Source: Imperialibacter sp040222815 (lineage in GTDB: Bacteria > Bacteroidota > Bacteroidia > Cytophagales > Cyclobacteriaceae). From it: DNA of 64,000 bases. Below are positions 61,441-64,000 of the stretch, one piece after another. Location of the stretch: contig NZ_JAVKCH010000025.1 in assembly GCF_040222815.1 (NCBI RefSeq), positions 139,651 through 203,650 of the forward strand. The letters run 5' to 3'. Below the pieces are notes generated by a model that saw nothing but the letters and a program-made list of their open reading frames with translations, was not told the origin of the DNA and searched no databases. How positions within the stretch are numbered: position 1 is the stretch's first letter; each line of letters opens with the position of its first letter. Position numbers and translations under genes: made by a program.

Positions 61441-62592
61441 ATGAAGAAGGACAAGAAGCAATTTGATATTACAAGGCCTGACAAAATCCTCATGGCGGGT
61501 TTGCGGACGCTTGGAACCATAGGCGACAACCTTACCTTCAACTTGTATTCTACTCTCAAAAGTGAATCAAAAGGAAAAGCCCAAACAGTTTTTATTGGTA
61601 AGAAAAAGCTGGAGAAGGTGGCCATTCAGCTGTTTGAGTACAGTGCTGACGACTGCATGGAGCTGGATCAACCAGAAGACTTTTCAGCACTCCAGTCACC
61701 TGATCCAAAAAAATCTTATTGGTTGAATTTCCATGGTCTGCACGAGGTGTCGCTTTACGAAGACCTGTCGAAGGCAATGTCTTTTGACCGCCTGATGGTG
61801 CGACAAATGCTCGATACCACCCAGCGGCCCAAAGTAGAGGAATATGATAAGTACCTGTTTTTCAGTGTAAAATCGATCCTGCAAACCGAGCAACAAGAGC
61901 TAAACATTGAGCAGATCAGCTTTATCCTGGGAAAGAACTACATCATTTCGCTGCAGGAAGAAGAAGGGGATCATTTTGACCACATCAGGTACAAGATCAG
62001 AGAGAAGTTGGGCATGGTTCGCCACCGGAAAAGCGACTTTTTACTGGTGCAGTTGCTCGACGCCGTGCTGGATAACTATTTTGAGACCATAGACGCATTC
62101 AATTTGATAGTGGCTGAACTGGAAAAAGAAGTGCTAAAGGATCCGACGCAGAGCACACTACTCAAGCTGGAGAAGTACAAGAAGGACACGCAGCTGATCA
62201 AAAAATCGCTGATGCCTTTCAAGGAAGCGCTGACTAATATTCTCAACGGTCGTACCAACTTTATTGAGAATGAGAATGAGAAGTATTTTCATGACCTGCT
62301 CAATAGCTGCAAAAATGCTATGGACGAGATAGAGTCTACCAGTAAAAGCCTGGAAAGCCTTGCTAATATCTACTTTTCATCCCTCAGCCAGAAAATGAAT
62401 GAGACGATGAAGGTGCTGACCACGGTGGCTACCATTTTCATTCCGCTCACTTTTATTGCGGGCATTTATGGAATGAACTTCGAATATATGCCCGAGTTAA
62501 AGTATCGCTATGGCTATTTTGTGGTTTGGGGAGTAATGGGAGCAGTGCTTATTCTTATGTTGCTCTACTTCAAACGCAAGAAGTGGCTTTGA
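61441..62592 (+). CDS. corA: CorA-family magnesium/cobalt transporter
   Basis: 383 residues. The C-terminal end has the defining CorA arrangement: a long helix, the first membrane segment (TTVATIFIPLTFIAGIYGMNFEY) with the pore signature YGMNF, and a second segment (YFVVWGVMGAVLILMLLYF) ending with a basic tail. The cytoplasmic N-terminal domain is of normal length. It forms a pentameric divalent-cation channel in the inner membrane. It stands alone; no regulator is visible. Confidence 0.94.
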   Translation: MKKDKKQFDITRPDKILMAGLRTLGTIGDNLTFNLYSTLKSESKGKAQTVFIGKKKLEKVAIQLFEYSADDCMELDQPEDFSALQSPDPKKSYWLNFHGLHEVSLYEDLSKAMSFDRLMVRQMLDTTQRPKVEEYDKYLFFSVKSILQTEQQELNIEQISFILGKNYIISLQEEEGDHFDHIRYKIREKLGMVRHRKSDFLLVQLLDAVLDNYFETIDAFNLIVAELEKEVLKDPTQSTLLKLEKYKKDTQLIKKSLMPFKEALTNILNGRTNFIENENEKYFHDLLNSCKNAMDEIESTSKSLESLANIYFSSLSQKMNETMKVLTTVATIFIPLTFIAGIYGMNFEYMPELKYRYGYFVVWGVMGAVLILMLLYFKRKKWL

Positions 62593-62677
62593 AAAATACC
62601 CTGCTAAACAGGTAATTTCATTGCCTGTCCGGGTTTCGTCTTTTACTGCTATATTCGTGCTTTTAACCTAATATATT

Positions 62678-63823
62678 ATGGAACTAAGAAGTAAACTATT
62701 TGGAGTGATCATCGCTTTGGTCGCCTTTATGGCCGGATGCACTCAGCAAAAGCCCCAGGAAACTGAAGGACAAGATGATAAAATGGAAGCACAAACCATC
62801 GACCTTCTCGTTGGGGTGTATACAGGTGGTGGCAGCAACGGTATTTACCAGCTACAATTCAACACAGCAACCGGTGAATTGAGCGACAGCCTTCTGTTGG
62901 TGAAGACTACAAACCCATCTTACCTGGCAATCAGCAAAGACAGACAGAGTGTTTTCAGTGTGAATGAAACCCAGGAAGGCGGCGTTAGTTCTTTTAGCTG
63001 GGACCATGAAAATAACCAACTTGTTGAGGTGAGTAAGCTTTCAACCGAAGGGGCACACCCTTGCTATGTTGACATCAGCCCGTCGGGCAGGCAGATAGCA
63101 GTGGCCAACTATAGCTCTGGTAACCTGGCTGTGTACCAACTCGGTGAGGGACTTGCTTTGCAAGCTTCTCCACAGATTCGTCAGCATGAAGGTAGTGGGC
63201 CCGTGGTGCCCAACCAGAAGGGTCCGCATGCACATTGCAGCATTTTCAAGGGCGGATACCTGTATGCAGTGGATCTTGGCATCGACAAAGTTCTTGCCTA
63301 CCCATTCGCTGCTGATGGTTCCCTCGGTGAAGCCCGTGTTGCTTTTGAATTGCAGCCGGGAGACGGCCCGAGACACCTGATATTTCATCCAACAAAAGCG
63401 ATGGCTTTCGTAGTTAATGAGTTGTCCAGTTCTGTGGTTTCCCTGAAAGCCGATTTGGACAATGGCACGTTTGAGGCAATTGATAGAAAAAGTACAATAC
63501 CGGATGACTTCACCGAAAGAAACTCCGATGCCGACATACACATTACTTCAGACGGAAAATTTCTCTATGCATCCAACAGAGGACACCATAGTATAGCTAT
63601 GTACGCAGTAGCGGATGACGGAAGCCTGACCAGTTTGGGTAATGAACCGGTAGGGGGTAAGACACCCCGTAATTTCACGTTATCACCTGACGAAAAGTTT
63701 CTTCTTGTAGCCAATCAGGATACCAACAACATAGTTGTGTTCACAAGAAACACGGAAACAGGCCTGTTGGCTGCTACTGGCAAGGAGTTTTCTGTATCCA
63801 AACCAGTTTGCCTCAAATTTTAA
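62678..63823 (+). CDS. Lactonase-fold (6-phosphogluconolactonase-like) lipoprotein
   Basis: 381 residues; lipobox MAGC with C21, so probably periplasmic or on the outer membrane. The remainder is a seven-bladed propeller of the YbhE/lactonase family: LLVGVYTGGGSNGIYQLQFNTATGEL at the start, then YVDISPSGRQIAVANYSSGNLAVY, GPHAHCSIF, GDGPRHLIFHPTKAMAFVVNEL and LYASNRGHHSIAMY. The residues of the usual metal or substrate site, in the GPHAH and GPRH motifs, are present. Extracytoplasmic members probably act on other lactones or are binding proteins. Confidence 0.88.
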   Translation: MELRSKLFGVIIALVAFMAGCTQQKPQETEGQDDKMEAQTIDLLVGVYTGGGSNGIYQLQFNTATGELSDSLLLVKTTNPSYLAISKDRQSVFSVNETQEGGVSSFSWDHENNQLVEVSKLSTEGAHPCYVDISPSGRQIAVANYSSGNLAVYQLGEGLALQASPQIRQHEGSGPVVPNQKGPHAHCSIFKGGYLYAVDLGIDKVLAYPFAADGSLGEARVAFELQPGDGPRHLIFHPTKAMAFVVNELSSSVVSLKADLDNGTFEAIDRKSTIPDDFTERNSDADIHITSDGKFLYASNRGHHSIAMYAVADDGSLTSLGNEPVGGKTPRNFTLSPDEKFLLVANQDTNNIVVFTRNTETGLLAATGKEFSVSKPVCLKF

Positions 63824-63854
63824 GTAGCGTAAGAAAGTAAAATATGCCAATGAA

Positions 63855-63887
63855 AAAGGTCTCCGATAAAGGAGACCTTTGCTTTTT
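63855..63887 (+). terminator. Terminator after the lactonase-like gene
   Basis: AAAGGTCTCC and GGAGACCTTT form a perfect 10-base stem with a 6-base loop, followed by GCTTTTT. It starts about 30 bases after the stop. Confidence 0.9.
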
Positions 63888-63942
63888 AGTGAGCTGTGAG
63901 CCCAACGCATTCGGTAAGTATATCTGTTTTTGACTATTTCAA

Positions 63943-64000
63943 ATGGAAAGCACAATGCCCAAAAAAGCTACCAAGCCCAAAATCAACCAATTGATCACTC
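63943..64000 (+). CDS. Start of an unknown gene (partial, runs off the right edge)
   Basis: ATG at 63943, or an in-frame ATG at 63955, opens a frame beginning MESTMPKKATKPKINQ that runs to the window end. Too little is visible to name it. Confidence 0.4.
   Translation, partial: MESTMPKKATKPKINQLIT

Noticed and set aside
1..64000. tRNA or rRNA genes, phage genes or complete insertion sequences
   Set aside because: I looked for T-loop sequences, integrases and transposases on both strands and saw none; a tRNA scan would be decisive.

Overview
The window looks like chromosome of a member of the Bacteroidota, most likely order Cytophagales. The reasons are two large secreted proteins with type IX secretion C-terminal signals (one type A, one gliding-associated type B), many FtsX/MacB-like permeases with PadR partners, kinase-AraC hybrid sensors, DUF2911, FAS1 and DUF1080 proteins, and the near absence of Shine-Dalgarno sequences. 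No rRNA, tRNA, CRISPR array, phage or complete insertion sequence was found. The genus cannot be fixed from sequence reading alone.

Region 1 (1-7.5 kb) is sensory and regulatory: a truncated multi-PAS protein, an AraC regulator followed by an SRPBCC protein, a fusion of a GNAT acetyltransferase to a histone-deacetylase-family hydrolase, and a 7TM-DISM hybrid kinase ending in a receiver and an AraC domain. Region 2 (7.7-16.1 kb) holds two giant exported proteins: an FG-GAP protein with two blocks of seven repeats, and a PKD-repeat protein. Region 3 (16.2-22.6 kb) is a four-gene efflux operon (tetR, tolC-like, MFP, RND) with a perfect palindrome ahead of tetR and a strong terminator at its end. 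Region 4 (22.8-26.1 kb) has a DUF1080 lipoprotein, a YdjC-type deacetylase, an NmrA-like reductase and a FAS1 protein. Region 5 (26.2-39.6 kb) has two padR-permease pairs that share a motif upstream of each padR. They flank small envelope proteins, a Crp-like regulator with a DUF2306 membrane protein, an alpha/beta hydrolase bracketed by two matching stem-loops, and a large unknown lipoprotein. Region 6 (39.8-51.6 kb) contains a VapBC pair, DUF763, a vanadium-haloperoxidase-type lipoprotein, GNAT and DUF2911 genes, a TPR sensor kinase, a second Crp plus membrane protein pair (HXXEE), a nested inverted-repeat element, and an AT-rich stretch with a DUF2071 gene. Region 7 (51.6-59.7 kb) is a PAS kinase and NtrC-type sigma-54 activator, divergent from two tandem paralogous FtsX permeases; a -24/-12-like site and paired direct repeats lie between them. 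Region 8 (59.8-64 kb) has a JmjC/cupin protein, a cold-shock protein with a long leader, CorA and a lactonase-fold lipoprotein.

The main theme is envelope stress and transport control. Four FtsX-type permeases, none with an ATPase gene beside it, are arranged under two kinds of control: PadR for two and sigma-54 two-component for two. I saw no unmistakable new defence or biosynthetic system. The best candidates for something undescribed are the acetylase-deacetylase fusion, the large lipoprotein with a hydrophobic hairpin at 34.7-36.4 kb, the nested repeat element at 49.35-49.58 kb and the sigma-54 permease switch.
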